Shown: one piece after another, positions 44,046-53,327 of the stretch
Layout of the letters: every line of letters starts with the position of its first letter
How positions within the stretch are numbered: position 1 is the stretch's first letter
NCBI GenBank assembly: GCA_039931065.1
Contig: JBDTSP010000017.1
Span: forward strand, 21,500 to 85,499
Direction of reading: 5' to 3'
DNA: 64,000 bases
Source: CADEED01 sp039931065
Lineage (GTDB): Bacteria > Pseudomonadota > Gammaproteobacteria > Steroidobacterales > Steroidobacteraceae
Made by a program: the position numbers and the translations under genes
The notes under the pieces: generated by a model
The model's input: the letters and a program-made list of their open reading frames with translations, nothing else
Told to the model about the DNA's origin: nothing
Databases searched by the model: none

Positions 44046-44687
44046 TCAGAGCGGGTGAGCGGGCTGCCGGATCATGATCAGGCCAGCCCACACCATCCAC
44101 GCCGACTGAACGAGCACCAGCAACAGCACCACGTGAACGCTGATGTACGCCGGTCCACCGAAAGTTGTGCCAACCGCAGCCAGCGCGACCGCGGCGCCCA
44201 GCACCGGCAATCCTCGGCTCAATACCTTCTCGTGAATCACCCATGACCACATGGCGATCGCCACCGCGCCTAACAACATGTAGATGCGCGTCAGCGAACT
44301 TGCGACCAGCACGCAAAAGCCGATCAGCGAATGCAGCGTATGGCGCGTAGCATCATCCGCATCCAGCGCCTGCAGCGCGAGTTTCGGCGTTGCGAATCCA
44401 TCGAGCGCCGCCGCGACGGTCACTGCCGCCGCGGGAATGACGAATGCGAGCAACGCCCCGACGACCATCGGCCGCTCCAGGCCCAAAAACCGCGACAGCC
44501 CCGCCAGGCCCCACAGCGCGAGCCACACGCCCACGATCGCCAGACTGTGCGCGAACGCTGCGATGAGACCTACGTGCTCCAGCGCCTCGCGGGTCGGCGG
44601 TAGCCTGCCCGGATGCGTCAGCCCCATCACCAGCAGGACGACCGAACTTGCGATGAGCACGAGGCCGTAAATCTTGTCCTGCCGCAT
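44046..44687 (-). CDS. multi-pass membrane protein, unknown
   Basis: 213 residues from the ATG at 44687, preceded by GGGAGA. About seven hydrophobic helices (IYGLVLIASSVVLLVMGLTHPG, LIAAFAHSLAIVGVWLALWGLAGL, MVVGALLAFVIPAAAVTVAAAL and others). A THPGRLPPTREALEHVGL loop follows the first helix. Function unknown. Divergent from the DUF1835-like gene. Confidence 0.7.
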   Translation of the reverse strand: MRQDKIYGLVLIASSVVLLVMGLTHPGRLPPTREALEHVGLIAAFAHSLAIVGVWLALWGLAGLSRFLGLERPMVVGALLAFVIPAAAVTVAAALDGFATPKLALQALDADDATRHTLHSLIGFCVLVASSLTRIYMLLGAVAIAMWSWVIHEKVLSRGLPVLGAAVALAAVGTTFGGPAYISVHVVLLLVLVQSAWMVWAGLIMIRQPAHPL

Positions 44688-44802
44688 TCGAATCTCCCGT
44701 TGTGAGGCGCGACAGCCTATGCGAGGCTCGGCGCCGGGGGGAGGCGCCGCGAAAGTTTCGAGACACAAGGATGTGATTTGTGCGGGATCTTGACGTTTGC
44801 CT

Positions 44803-45804
44803 ATGAAAACCCCGCTGTTTCCCGGCCTGCACATCGTTCTCGGTGATAACGCGGCCCAGGTTTTCCGACGTGTGATCAAGCCAGGCGAAAGCCCGCTGAT
44901 CGATCAGGACGTGTTGTCGTGCGGGCCCACGCCTGCGACTTATGACCTCGGCGCGTGGCAGAACGTCCGCGAGCGGTTCTGGCGAAACCTCGTCCCGCGG
45001 GCAGAACTCGAGCACGTGCCGTCGCCATTCAATCTCGTCAGCAATGCCGAGCGCCTCAAAGAGGACGCGCCTGTCTATGTGTGGGCAGGCACGAGTTTAA
45101 GCGAGCAACTCTTCGTCGCCTTCGTCATTCACCTGGCCGATGCGGTTGGTGCGGATGCCAAACGTATCTCGCTCGTGCAGTTCGAACAGGCGCGCGGCCG
45201 TGACGCGCGGGTCATGGGAGTGGGCGAGCTGCAAGATGAGCAGATGGCGGACCACCCCGAGCCGACGCCGCTCTCGGATGAAACACTCACCGACTACCGG
45301 ATTGCGTGGGCGGCGATGACTTCGGCCGATCCCGCGCTGCTCGAAACCTTCGCGAAAGACCGGCCGAATGCGAACCGCTGGCTGGCCCAGGCGATGCCGT
45401 TGATGCTGCGGCGGTTTCCCGACAAGGCCACGGGCCTTACGCATTGGGATCATGTGCTGCTGACAAAGGTGCGCGAGCACGCACCAAAGACGGCCAAGGT
45501 GATCGCCGCAGCGCTGGTCAACGATCTGAACGACCCGGATCTCACCGGCGACTGGTACCTGTTCGGACGCCTGCTGCGCATGGGCGATGACCGCCTGCCA
45601 AGCCCGCTGATCAGCGTGGTCGGCGATGAGCCGCGGATGGACAGCCTGCGCGTGTGGCTGACGCCATTCGGCGAAAAAGTGCTCGATGGCAAGGAATCCA
45701 ACTATCCGACGAACCCGATCGAGGATTCGGTCGCGGGCGTGAAGCTTTCTTCGGCTGACGGAAAGCTTTGGTTCAGGGCGGGGGCTCGAATCGTGCAGGG
45801 CTAA
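44803..45804 (+). CDS. DUF1835-like protein, copy 1
   Basis: 333 residues; GLHIVLGDNAAQVFRRV near the N-terminus and SPLIDQDVLSCGPTPA resemble DUF1835 (LHIVNGD, DVLSEGP). The C-terminal half contains HWDHVLLTKVREHAPKTAKVIAAALV and TGDWYLFGRLLRM. No signal peptide. Function unknown. A paralogue sits at 46775, about 1 kb downstream, aligning from the first to the last residue. Confidence 0.7.
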   Translation: MKTPLFPGLHIVLGDNAAQVFRRVIKPGESPLIDQDVLSCGPTPATYDLGAWQNVRERFWRNLVPRAELEHVPSPFNLVSNAERLKEDAPVYVWAGTSLSEQLFVAFVIHLADAVGADAKRISLVQFEQARGRDARVMGVGELQDEQMADHPEPTPLSDETLTDYRIAWAAMTSADPALLETFAKDRPNANRWLAQAMPLMLRRFPDKATGLTHWDHVLLTKVREHAPKTAKVIAAALVNDLNDPDLTGDWYLFGRLLRMGDDRLPSPLISVVGDEPRMDSLRVWLTPFGEKVLDGKESNYPTNPIEDSVAGVKLSSADGKLWFRAGARIVQG

Positions 45805-46018
45805 GACCGGCGCGGCCCAAGCACTCACTGTTTCACCTTCTGCCGAGCTGCAGAGTCCCCGCCTTCTGCTAACGCCGCCGCAACAGCCAGAACCGCGCCA
45901 TCCATCGCTTTCACCCACTCTTATATATAGCCCTCCCAGTCTCCCTCTAAGCTGGATATCCGCACAGCCGCAAATCTGTCGCGTTCACCGCGAAATCCCC
46001 ACGCTACGATTGCGCGCC

Positions 46019-46591
46019 ATGTCCCCCGGCTTCACTCCCATCCCCGGCGACTCCGACGACGCGCGTGCCGTACGCACCCGCGACGCGCTCGCGTCCGCGC
46101 TCATCTCCCTGATGGACGGCCGCGACTACAACGACATCAGCGTGCAACACATCTGCGACCGCGCGCAGGTCGGGCGTTCGACCTTCTACGCGCACTTCCA
46201 GGACAAGGACGAGATGTACATCCGCCACGTCGTGGTGTTCGCGCGGATCTTGGGCGAGAAGTTAGGCTGGGACCGCGGCGCGTATCGCTTCCCCATTGCG
46301 CAGATGTTCGAACACGTCCAGCACATGCGCCCGATGATCGAATCGCTCAGAAAGGCCAACAAGACGGACTTCATCATGAAGCTCTGGCAGAACAATCTGG
46401 CCGAGGTGTTCGAGCGGCGGGTGAAAGAAGAGCGGGGCGCCATCGCCGCCGAGATCCCGGCGGAAATCCTCGCGCAGCAGCTGGCGGGCACCTTGATCAC
46501 GCTGTTGACCTGGTGGCTGGATCATCACTGCCCGCACAGCCCCACGGAGATGGAACAGCAATGGGGGCGGCTGGTGGCGGCGTTACGTTAA
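46019..46591 (+). CDS. TetR/AcrR family regulator
   Basis: 190 residues. The N-terminal HTH is TRDALASALISLMDGRDYNDISVQHICDRAQVGRSTFYAHFQDKDEMYI, followed by a helical ligand-binding half. TACGAT lies 8 bases before the ATG with no Shine-Dalgarno, so it may be leaderless. It sits between the two DUF1835-like copies; its target is not evident from the sequence. Confidence 0.93.
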   Translation: MSPGFTPIPGDSDDARAVRTRDALASALISLMDGRDYNDISVQHICDRAQVGRSTFYAHFQDKDEMYIRHVVVFARILGEKLGWDRGAYRFPIAQMFEHVQHMRPMIESLRKANKTDFIMKLWQNNLAEVFERRVKEERGAIAAEIPAEILAQQLAGTLITLLTWWLDHHCPHSPTEMEQQWGRLVAALR

Positions 46592-46703
46592 CGGCCCCGC
46601 CACGATTGTAAAAATGTAAGCAGCATCTGACAAAAGTACCGCCTCTCCGCGCCCTCACACACTTGCCTCATCTCCCTGAACCTCGCGCTACGATGGCGAC
46701 GCC

Positions 46704-46778
46704 ATGCCGGGATTCACCTACGACTTCAACGATGAAAGCCGCGCCCCTCCCGGGATCGCGCCCGAGATGTCGCGTTGA
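46704..46778 (+). CDS. 24-codon upstream ORF coupled to DUF1835-like copy 2
   Basis: Encodes MPGFTYDFNDESRAPPGIAP plus four residues, with TACGAT 9 bases before its ATG. Its TGA overlaps the TTG start of the next gene (TTGA). It could bring ribosomes to that weak start. Confidence 0.35.
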   Translation: MPGFTYDFNDESRAPPGIAPEMSR

Positions 46779-47770
46779 TCAAACTACTGCCGCCCGGTCT
46801 GCACGCCGTACTCGGCGATTCCGCCGGCGGCATTTTCACCCGCGTATTCTTCGCGCGCGACCGGCTGTTGATAGACCAGGACGTGCTCTCCTGCGGCCCG
46901 ACGCCCGCAATCACCGACCTGGCCGCCTGGAACAAGCTGCGCTTCGATTACTGGAACGGCACCGTGCCCGGCCACACCGGCGAACACGTGCACTCGCGTT
47001 TCAGCCTGGTCGACAACGCGCCGCGCCTCAAGGACGCCGAACGTGTCCACATCTGGGCCGCCACCGGTGTAAGCGAACAATTGTTCATCGCGTTCACCGT
47101 GAATCTCATGAAACTCGTGGGCGGCGATCTCGCGCGGCTCGCGCTCGTGCAATTCGAAACTTCAGGCAATCGCCGCGTCACCGGATTGGGCGAGCTCGAT
47201 GAATCACAAATGCGCGCGGCACCGGAACCCGTGGCACTGACGACCGATGCCGCGCAGCACTACCTGAACGCGTGGGCTGCGCTCAGCTCTCCGGACCCCG
47301 GGCCGCTCACCCGTTTTTCGCGTGAACATCCGGAAGCCAACCGCTGGCTCAAGCTCGCCATGCAGCTCATGACGCGGCGGTTCCCGGACAAACGCACGGG
47401 CTTGAGCCACTGGGACCGTGCGCTGCTTTCGCGCGTGGCGACGCGCGGGCCCGAAGTCTCACGCATTCTCGGCTACACGATGGCCGAGAGTTTCGATCAG
47501 GGCGATCTCGTCGGCGACTGGTATTTGTTTGGACGGCTGCTGCGCCTCGGCGCAGAGCGCAACTCCGAGCCGCTCATCACGCTCAGTGGAGATCGGATGA
47601 GTATCCGCAGTACCGAAGCGCTGCTGACGCCCTTCGGCGAAGAAGTACTGAAGGGCGCGGCATCAAACTACCCCGCGAACCCCATCGAAGACTGGGCCGC
47701 GGGTGTCCGCCTCTCGTCGGCGGAAGGCAGGTTGTGGTTCAACGACGGCGGAAAGCTCATCAAGGGATGA
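46775..47770 (+). CDS. DUF1835-like protein, copy 2
   Basis: 331 residues, starting at TTG 46775: this start aligns exactly with copy 1 (IKLLPPGLHAVLGD against KTPLFPGLHIVLGD). Shared elements include LLIDQDVLSCGPTPAITDL, AANRW-like and GDWYLFGRLLRL, and both end in a KLI or RIV strand. The two copies are moderately diverged, so the duplication is old. Function unknown. Read through a short upstream ORF; converges on the flavoprotein gene. Confidence 0.68.
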   Translation: MIKLLPPGLHAVLGDSAGGIFTRVFFARDRLLIDQDVLSCGPTPAITDLAAWNKLRFDYWNGTVPGHTGEHVHSRFSLVDNAPRLKDAERVHIWAATGVSEQLFIAFTVNLMKLVGGDLARLALVQFETSGNRRVTGLGELDESQMRAAPEPVALTTDAAQHYLNAWAALSSPDPGPLTRFSREHPEANRWLKLAMQLMTRRFPDKRTGLSHWDRALLSRVATRGPEVSRILGYTMAESFDQGDLVGDWYLFGRLLRLGAERNSEPLITLSGDRMSIRSTEALLTPFGEEVLKGAASNYPANPIEDWAAGVRLSSAEGRLWFNDGGKLIKG

Positions 47771-47788
47771 ACCCCCGAGCCTCGCGCG

Positions 47789-49273
47789 TCAGGCCGCCGG
47801 TGTGATGTTCTGATTCATGTGCAGCAAGTTCGTCGGGTCGAACTTTTTCTTGATCTCCTGCAGCCGCGCGAAGTTGCCACCGAATGCCGCTCCGGGCGGC
47901 GCTTTCGCCTGTGCCGCGAGGTTCGCGTAGAAACCCTTCGTGAACGGCGCAACGCCCGCCCACGTGGCGCGCGCCCAGGCCGTCCGCTGCTCCGCGAACT
48001 TCTTGTCTTCCCAAGACGCACGCACCACGAAGTTGTGTGTTGCCTCGCGATAGAAAAATGCCGTGGCCTCCGGCGCGACTTCCGCCACCACGCCACCGCC
48101 ATGCAAAGTGAGGTTGAACTTGCCCATCTCCGCGCCCGGCTGCTGCATGGCGTCGATCACGTGGTCGATGAGCTTTGCGGGCGGCGCAGCACCCACACCA
48201 CCCGTCATGTAGTAAGACCGCCCGGGCGGTGCCTTCACATCGAGCGCCGATTGAAGCTCCACGTACGGCGTCGGCTTCACGTCATCGGACGTCGGCTTGA
48301 ATGCCGCGCGCAGCGCCGCAAGGTCGCGTTCGGCCTGCGGCAGATCACCGCAATGGCAAACGGTGACGACGAGTTGGCGATTGCCGTCGGCATCACACTC
48401 GAGAATCGGCTCGAGATAAAGATCCTTCGGGAAATCCGCGCTGTGCTCGGATAGATAGCCCAGCACATCATGCGCTGCCCGGAATGGATAGATGATGTCG
48501 CCGCCCATCAGGCGCTTGCCGATCGGATGAGCGCGGTACTCAAACAGTGAAACGATGCCGAAGTTGCCGCCGCCACCGCGCAGCGCCCAGAAAAGATCGG
48601 GGTTCTCATTTGCGCTGGCGTGCAGCTGCTTGCCGTCCGGAGTGACCACATACGCCGACAGCAGATTGTCGATGCTCAGGCCATGAGCACGCGCGAGTCG
48701 ACCGATGCCGCCGCCGAGCGTCAGGCCCGCGATTCCGGTATGCGAGACCGTGCCCGCAGGCACGGCCAGGCCGGACTTCTGCGCGGCCCGATCCATGCCG
48801 CTCAACAACACACCCGGATGTGCGCGCACGATGCGTTTCCCGCCATCCACCCACACGCTCTGCATCGGCGCGAGGTCGATCATCAAGCCGCCTTCGCACT
48901 GGGAATATCCCGGCAGGCTGTGCCCGCCACCGCGCACCGAGACCAGCACGTCATGTGTGCGCGCGAACTCGATCGAGCGCTGGATATCCGCGGCGTTGCT
49001 GCAGCGCGCGATCAGCGCGGGGTGTCGATCGAAAGCGCCATTCCAGACCTTGCGAGTGGAGTCGTATGACGCACTGGTCGAATCGAGCAGCGCGCCTTTG
49101 AGGCCCGAGCGGAATTGTTTCACCGCGCCCGCGGGCAGGGTGATCTGCCCGCCGGTGCGGGAGATGGCGGGAAGTTCGCCGGCGGCGTTCGCGAGGTAGT
49201 CGGCTGCGTTGAGTCGCGAGCTTGCGAAAGCGGCCGCCATGGAACTCAGCAACAATTGACGTCGGTTCATCAT
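47789..49273 (-). CDS. FAD-linked oxidase with BBE domain
   Basis: 494 residues with a TAT-like N-terminus (MMNRRQLLLSSMAAAFASS). The FAD-binding domain shows VSVRGGGHSLPGYSQCEGGLMIDL, in which the His is the usual covalent FAD attachment, and GTVSHTGIAGLTLGGGIGRLARAHGLS. The C-terminal berberine-bridge segment is KKFDPTNLLHMNQNI. Such enzymes oxidise sugars or small alcohols/alkaloids with oxygen. No adjacent substrate-specific gene. The last residues are ITPAA. Confidence 0.9.
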   Translation of the reverse strand: MMNRRQLLLSSMAAAFASSRLNAADYLANAAGELPAISRTGGQITLPAGAVKQFRSGLKGALLDSTSASYDSTRKVWNGAFDRHPALIARCSNAADIQRSIEFARTHDVLVSVRGGGHSLPGYSQCEGGLMIDLAPMQSVWVDGGKRIVRAHPGVLLSGMDRAAQKSGLAVPAGTVSHTGIAGLTLGGGIGRLARAHGLSIDNLLSAYVVTPDGKQLHASANENPDLFWALRGGGGNFGIVSLFEYRAHPIGKRLMGGDIIYPFRAAHDVLGYLSEHSADFPKDLYLEPILECDADGNRQLVVTVCHCGDLPQAERDLAALRAAFKPTSDDVKPTPYVELQSALDVKAPPGRSYYMTGGVGAAPPAKLIDHVIDAMQQPGAEMGKFNLTLHGGGVVAEVAPEATAFFYREATHNFVVRASWEDKKFAEQRTAWARATWAGVAPFTKGFYANLAAQAKAPPGAAFGGNFARLQEIKKKFDPTNLLHMNQNITPAA

Positions 49274-49389
49274 CTTGTCCCCTCTTCATTCTCATACGCG
49301 GCAACGGCTGAAATTGGACATCAGCCGTTCGCCTATAGATGAATAGTAGTCCAAGGGGCATAACGGAAGCTTCACAAAGGAGCGCAGCC

Positions 49390-49563
49390 ATGAACCCATC
49401 CAATCCCACCCGCAACGAAGAACGTCCCGACGCTTCGGCCGATGAGGAAGAACAAGCCGCCGATGTCGCCAGCGATCGCCTCGATGACGACGGCACGGCC
49501 AAGAAACCGCCCCTGAAAATCAATGAAATCGAGGACCTGGAGACCGACGTCCAGGGCGGTTGA
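49390..49563 (+). CDS. small acidic protein ending in Gly-Gly
   Basis: 57 residues from an ATG with AAGGAG well placed. It is highly acidic and probably disordered (NEERPDASADEEEQAADVAS) with a conserved-looking end INEIEDLETDVQGG. The stop follows the Gly-Gly directly. No family recognised; the GG end has a superficial likeness to Pup-type modifiers or double-glycine leaders. Confidence 0.6.
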   Translation: MNPSNPTRNEERPDASADEEEQAADVASDRLDDDGTAKKPPLKINEIEDLETDVQGG

Positions 49564-49639
49564 GCCGGACGTTGCCTCTCCCAACGCCCCCCATTACCAT
49601 GCGCGCCTCGCAAAATTACCAATCCGAAGGGGCGTTCTA

Positions 49640-50533
49640 ATGAGCAATTTCGAGCAGCAAGCAGCCAAGATCCGCAACCAGCCGGGATTCATCGCGGCGC
49701 TGGACCAGAGCGGTGGCAGCACGCCCAAGGCGCTGAAGCTGTATGGAATCGCCGAGAACACCTATTCGGGCGACGCGGCGATGATGGATCTCGTGCACCA
49801 GATGCGTACACGCATCGTCACCAGCCCCTCGTTCTCGGGCGCGCGCATCGCGGGCGCCATCCTGTTCGAGGCAACGATGGATCGTCAGTTCGGCGGCAAG
49901 CCGGCGGCGGATTTCCTCTGGAACACCAAACAAGTCGTGCCGTTCCTCAAGATCGACAAGGGTCTCGGCGACGAAGCGAATGGCGTGCAGCTCATGAAGC
50001 CGATGCCGACGCTCGATGCGTTGCTCGTCAAGGCCAAGGCCGCGGGCATCTTCGGCACGAAGGAACGCTCGGTCATCAAGCAGAACAACGCCGAAGGCAT
50101 CAAGGCCGTCGTCAAGCAGCAGTTCGAGATTGCCGCGCAGGTGTTAGGCCATGGTCTCGTGCCGATCGTCGAGCCGGAAGTGGACATCCACAACCCGGAC
50201 AAGGCGGGTTCGGAGACGGTGCTGAAGGCCGAACTACTGGCCGCGCTCGACAAGCTGCCGGCCAACCAGCAGGTGATGCTCAAGCTCACGATTCCGGAAG
50301 TGGACAACTTCTTCGCGGAATTGGTGAAGCACCCGCGCGTGTTGAAGGTCGTGGCGCTGTCGGGCGGCTATCCGCGGGACGAGGCTAACAAGCGTCTGGC
50401 GAAGCAGAACGGCATGATCGCGAGCTTCTCGCGTGCGTTGACGGAAGGGTTGACGGCTCAGCAGAGCGATGCCGAGTTCAACGGCGCGCTGGACAAGGCC
50501 ATCGAGAGCATCTACCAGGCTTCGAAGACCTGA
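49640..50533 (+). CDS. fda: fructose-bisphosphate aldolase class I
   Basis: 297 residues, the length of the bacterial class I enzymes of the staphylococcal type. It splits fructose-1,6-bisphosphate into DHAP and G3P. QPGFIAALDQSGGSTPKALKLYGI is the N-terminal signature. The likely Schiff-base lysine is Lys215 in MLKLTIPE, with PIVEPEVDIH upstream and VVALSGGYPRDEANKRL after it. GAAGGGG is 8 bases before the ATG. Followed by a strong terminator. Confidence 0.93.
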   Translation: MSNFEQQAAKIRNQPGFIAALDQSGGSTPKALKLYGIAENTYSGDAAMMDLVHQMRTRIVTSPSFSGARIAGAILFEATMDRQFGGKPAADFLWNTKQVVPFLKIDKGLGDEANGVQLMKPMPTLDALLVKAKAAGIFGTKERSVIKQNNAEGIKAVVKQQFEIAAQVLGHGLVPIVEPEVDIHNPDKAGSETVLKAELLAALDKLPANQQVMLKLTIPEVDNFFAELVKHPRVLKVVALSGGYPRDEANKRLAKQNGMIASFSRALTEGLTAQQSDAEFNGALDKAIESIYQASKT

Positions 50534-50562
50534 TCAGTAGATAGGCAGAGGCCAAGTACAAG

Positions 50563-50599
50563 GGCCCCGGCGATGAAAGTCGCCGGGGCCTTTTCTTTT
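50563..50599 (+). terminator. Rho-independent terminator after the aldolase gene
   Basis: Perfect 11-bp stem GGCCCCGGCGA/TCGCCGGGGCC, 6-base loop, then TTTTCTTTT. Confidence 0.93.
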
Positions 50600-50746
50600 G
50601 CAGAGTTTCGAACACTTGCCCGAAGCGTCTCGGTCATTGAGCTGATGTCATGCCACCGCGTGGGCCAACGCAGTTGTCGCTCCATGCCTTTTCGAAGTCT
50701 TGTTCCCCATCGTGCTGCGCACGACCGAATCGCGCTGCACGACTGG

Positions 50747-51847
50747 TCAGGTGGCCGCGAAGGTGAAACGCGTGCCCACGTACGGCCGGACGATCTTGCC
50801 CGGCATGACGCGCAGCGCCTCGGCGATGAAAGCCTCGCCCGTGCAGTGCATGGGTACGATGTAGGTAGGGTTGATCTTCGCGAACTCCGCCACGGTGCGG
50901 CGGGCTTCTTCTTCCGTGCGCGGTTTGACCAGGTGAAATCCGCCGGCGACGGCGTGCACTTTCTGAATGCCCGAGACGGCTTGCGCGCGTTTCACCGAGT
51001 TGAGGACGCCGCGGTGGCTGCAGGACGCGATGACCACGAGCCCCAACCCTTTGACGTTGTAGCAGGTCGCGAGCTCATGTTCGCCGTCGTCGAGGAGCTG
51101 CGTCGCATTGCGCTTCGCCGCGGACAACGCCGCGACATCGCAGCCTACGCCGGGACGCATCTGGGTCGGGATCGCGGCGCGCTCGAAAGTTTCGAGCGGA
51201 ATCAATCCGGTGGTGAACGCGTGATCCGCGACGATCGTGGGGTCGGCGGCAATCTTCACGTCGAGGCCTGCCTGCGCGAGTTCCTTGCGATCGAGCGCGC
51301 CCATCACGGGCGGGGGCGTGCCGATCATCGCGATGCGTTCGCAAAATGTTTCCTCACCACCGACGATGAGCGGCAGGTGTTTGGCGGGCAGCTTGCTTCC
51401 AAACACGGCGGGGAAGCCGCCGTAGTGATCGAGATGCCCATGGCTCAGCACCGCGGCGTTGAGCTCGGCCGTGTCGATGCCGAGGATCGAGAGGTTGTTA
51501 GCCAGGACTTCCGGTGAGTAGCCGAAGTCCACCATGACGGAGCGCGTCTGCGCGCCTTGCTTCGATCGCGCCAGCAGCGACAGCCCGAATTCGCCCATGA
51601 GCGCGTGCCGCGACATGCGCGGGGCTGGTAGCCCCGAGATTCTTTCGATACGCAGTCCGGGCAAGCTCGGGTCAGTCAGAAAAGGTCCGAAGGTGGCGTT
51701 GTCGACGATCACCTGGAGGGCGAGCGAGTCCACCTCAGGTACCGTGAACGGTGTGGCCGCCGCTGCGCGGCTGAATTTACAAGCCGCTGCCGTGGCGAGG
51801 GCGCCTGCGACGAACGCTCTTCGTGTCGAATGGGGGATCTGCGACAT
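50747..51847 (-). CDS. TAT-exported metallo-beta-lactamase-fold protein
   Basis: 366 residues. The N-terminus STRRAFVAGALATAAACKFSRA has a twin-arginine signal. The MBL metal site is HGHLDHYGG, with a second region VGGEETFCERIAMIG and IASCSHRGVLNSVKRAQ. The arrangement resembles the MBL proteins annotated as dihydropterin-type or RNase-Z-like phosphodiesterases, not antibiotic beta-lactamases. Exported; substrate unknown. Confidence 0.85.
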   Translation of the reverse strand: MSQIPHSTRRAFVAGALATAAACKFSRAAAATPFTVPEVDSLALQVIVDNATFGPFLTDPSLPGLRIERISGLPAPRMSRHALMGEFGLSLLARSKQGAQTRSVMVDFGYSPEVLANNLSILGIDTAELNAAVLSHGHLDHYGGFPAVFGSKLPAKHLPLIVGGEETFCERIAMIGTPPPVMGALDRKELAQAGLDVKIAADPTIVADHAFTTGLIPLETFERAAIPTQMRPGVGCDVAALSAAKRNATQLLDDGEHELATCYNVKGLGLVVIASCSHRGVLNSVKRAQAVSGIQKVHAVAGGFHLVKPRTEEEARRTVAEFAKINPTYIVPMHCTGEAFIAEALRVMPGKIVRPYVGTRFTFAAT

Positions 51848-51947
51848 GCGGGCACCTCATCGTTTCTTCGAGACCTCAATGGCTCAAAGAGAATACGCGA
51901 CGAGGGGCGTCGATTGGACATCGCGAGCGCGAAATGCCCGCGCGTCG

Positions 51948-52820
51948 TCAGACGCCCATCGCGATCTCGAGCAGCACGCGCCAGGTGTTCATGGGGAGCC
52001 ATTCCTCGTATCCATCCCACTTCTCATACTGGGGCAGCTTCACCGCATTCGGAATCTGCATGAAGCGTGTGCCTTTCTTGAACTCCGCGAAGATCGCCGC
52101 GCGCAGGTCCTGCAGAAACTTGAGCTGCTCCGCAACGGTGGTCCTCGGTCCGACAGCCGCGTTGTGAGCGAACATCACTTGATTGAATTCAAGTTTGTCC
52201 ATCTCGGCGAGAGTGCGCTCCCATTCCTTGGGAGAGAAATCGGGCATGTACGCGAAGCCCACGCGTTTCGGCACGACGAGATCGACGGTGTAGATCACCT
52301 TCTCGCGCGGAAACTGGAACACGGTCATGCCTTCGCCGTGGTTCGCGCCGAAATACAGCAGGTTGATCTGGTGGCTGCCGAGTTTGAGCTCGGACCTCGC
52401 CCCGGACCACGTCTCGTCAGGCATGGCGACGTCTGCGCTCGGGTGGCTCCTCAACCAGTTGGCCGCCGCCTCGTGGCAGAGAATCATGGCGCCTTCTGCC
52501 TTGAACACGGCACCGCCACTGATGTGGTCGTCGTGATTGTGTGAATAGATGAGGTACTTGATCGGCTTGTTCGTAACCTTGCGGATGGCCTCGAGCGAAG
52601 CCTTGGCGAAGTCCGCATCGAAGCTGTCCATGACAATCACACCATCGTCGGTAACCATGAAGGCGTTGAAGGCCAGTCCAGCGCCGAAGCTGTAGAGATC
52701 GGGTGCGACTTCGGTTGTCTGGTAGGCCGGCGCGGCCATCGCGGCATTGCTGAATGCGCCGAGGTTCAGAGCCAGCGCGGCGACCGTCAGGAGCCTTCCG
52801 ATCGAACTACTTGGAAACAT
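51948..52820 (-). CDS. secreted metallo-beta-lactamase-fold hydrolase (SoxH-like)
   Basis: 290 residues from ATG 52820. A signal peptide (LLTVAALALNLGAFSNAAMAA) precedes the MBL metal motif SHNHDDHISGG and further metal ligands in NHGEGMTVFQFP and DLVVPKR. The single domain resembles the SoxH/quinoprotein-relay group of MBL proteins, not class B carbapenemases. Its substrate is unknown. It lies in a run of four minus-strand genes with the TAT MBL protein. Confidence 0.83.
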   Translation of the reverse strand: MFPSSSIGRLLTVAALALNLGAFSNAAMAAPAYQTTEVAPDLYSFGAGLAFNAFMVTDDGVIVMDSFDADFAKASLEAIRKVTNKPIKYLIYSHNHDDHISGGAVFKAEGAMILCHEAAANWLRSHPSADVAMPDETWSGARSELKLGSHQINLLYFGANHGEGMTVFQFPREKVIYTVDLVVPKRVGFAYMPDFSPKEWERTLAEMDKLEFNQVMFAHNAAVGPRTTVAEQLKFLQDLRAAIFAEFKKGTRFMQIPNAVKLPQYEKWDGYEEWLPMNTWRVLLEIAMGV

Positions 52821-52882
52821 GGGGTGTGATCTCCATTGCGGAATGACTAAAGAATTGAAGGATGGGCGCACGAAGCTGCGGC

Positions 52883-53302
52883 TCAAGGGACGCGTGTCAC
52901 CTGCGCGTAAATGGCCAGCCAGTGGCCGTCGCGCTTCACCCAGACATAGGCCACCCGCAATTGGCGTGCCTGGTGCTCGCCGCCCTGCGTCCAGCGCAGG
53001 TTGACGAGGCCGCCGATGACGGCGCCGTCGCGCCATACCTCGTGCACCGGTTGTTCGATCACGTAAGGCTCGATCCTGAAACCGGGCAGGTTGAAGTCGG
53101 CGAGGAACTGCGCCTTGTTCTCCACCGAGGCGTTCGAATTCACCAGCATGAAGTCGTCGGCGACAAGGCGATCGAGCGTCGCGACGTCGTTGCCGAACTG
53201 CGCGTGATCGTAGTCGTGCAGCGCTCTAACTAGACCCGCCGGCAGGTCCGCGGCGCGTGCCGACACTGCGCCCAACAAGAGGCATAAAACGAGCAGCCTC
53301 AT
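52883..53302 (-). CDS. secreted NTF2-like (DUF4440) protein
   Basis: 139 residues, with a signal peptide (RLLVLCLLLGAVSARA). A single SnoaL/DUF4440 fold: LVRALHDYDHAQFGNDVATLDRLVADDFMLVNSNAS and later HEVWRDGAVIGGLVNLRW and VWVKRDGHWLAIYAQVT. Members bind small ligands or act as small hydrolases. Adjacent to the MBL gene, same strand. Confidence 0.85.
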   Translation of the reverse strand: MRLLVLCLLLGAVSARAADLPAGLVRALHDYDHAQFGNDVATLDRLVADDFMLVNSNASVENKAQFLADFNLPGFRIEPYVIEQPVHEVWRDGAVIGGLVNLRWTQGGEHQARQLRVAYVWVKRDGHWLAIYAQVTRVP

Positions 53303-53327
53303 GGCGTCAAAGATGTTCGCGCAGCAC

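Noticed and set aside
50747..52820. Antibiotic beta-lactamases
   Set aside because: Both proteins have the MBL fold, but layout and signatures fit other hydrolase subfamilies.
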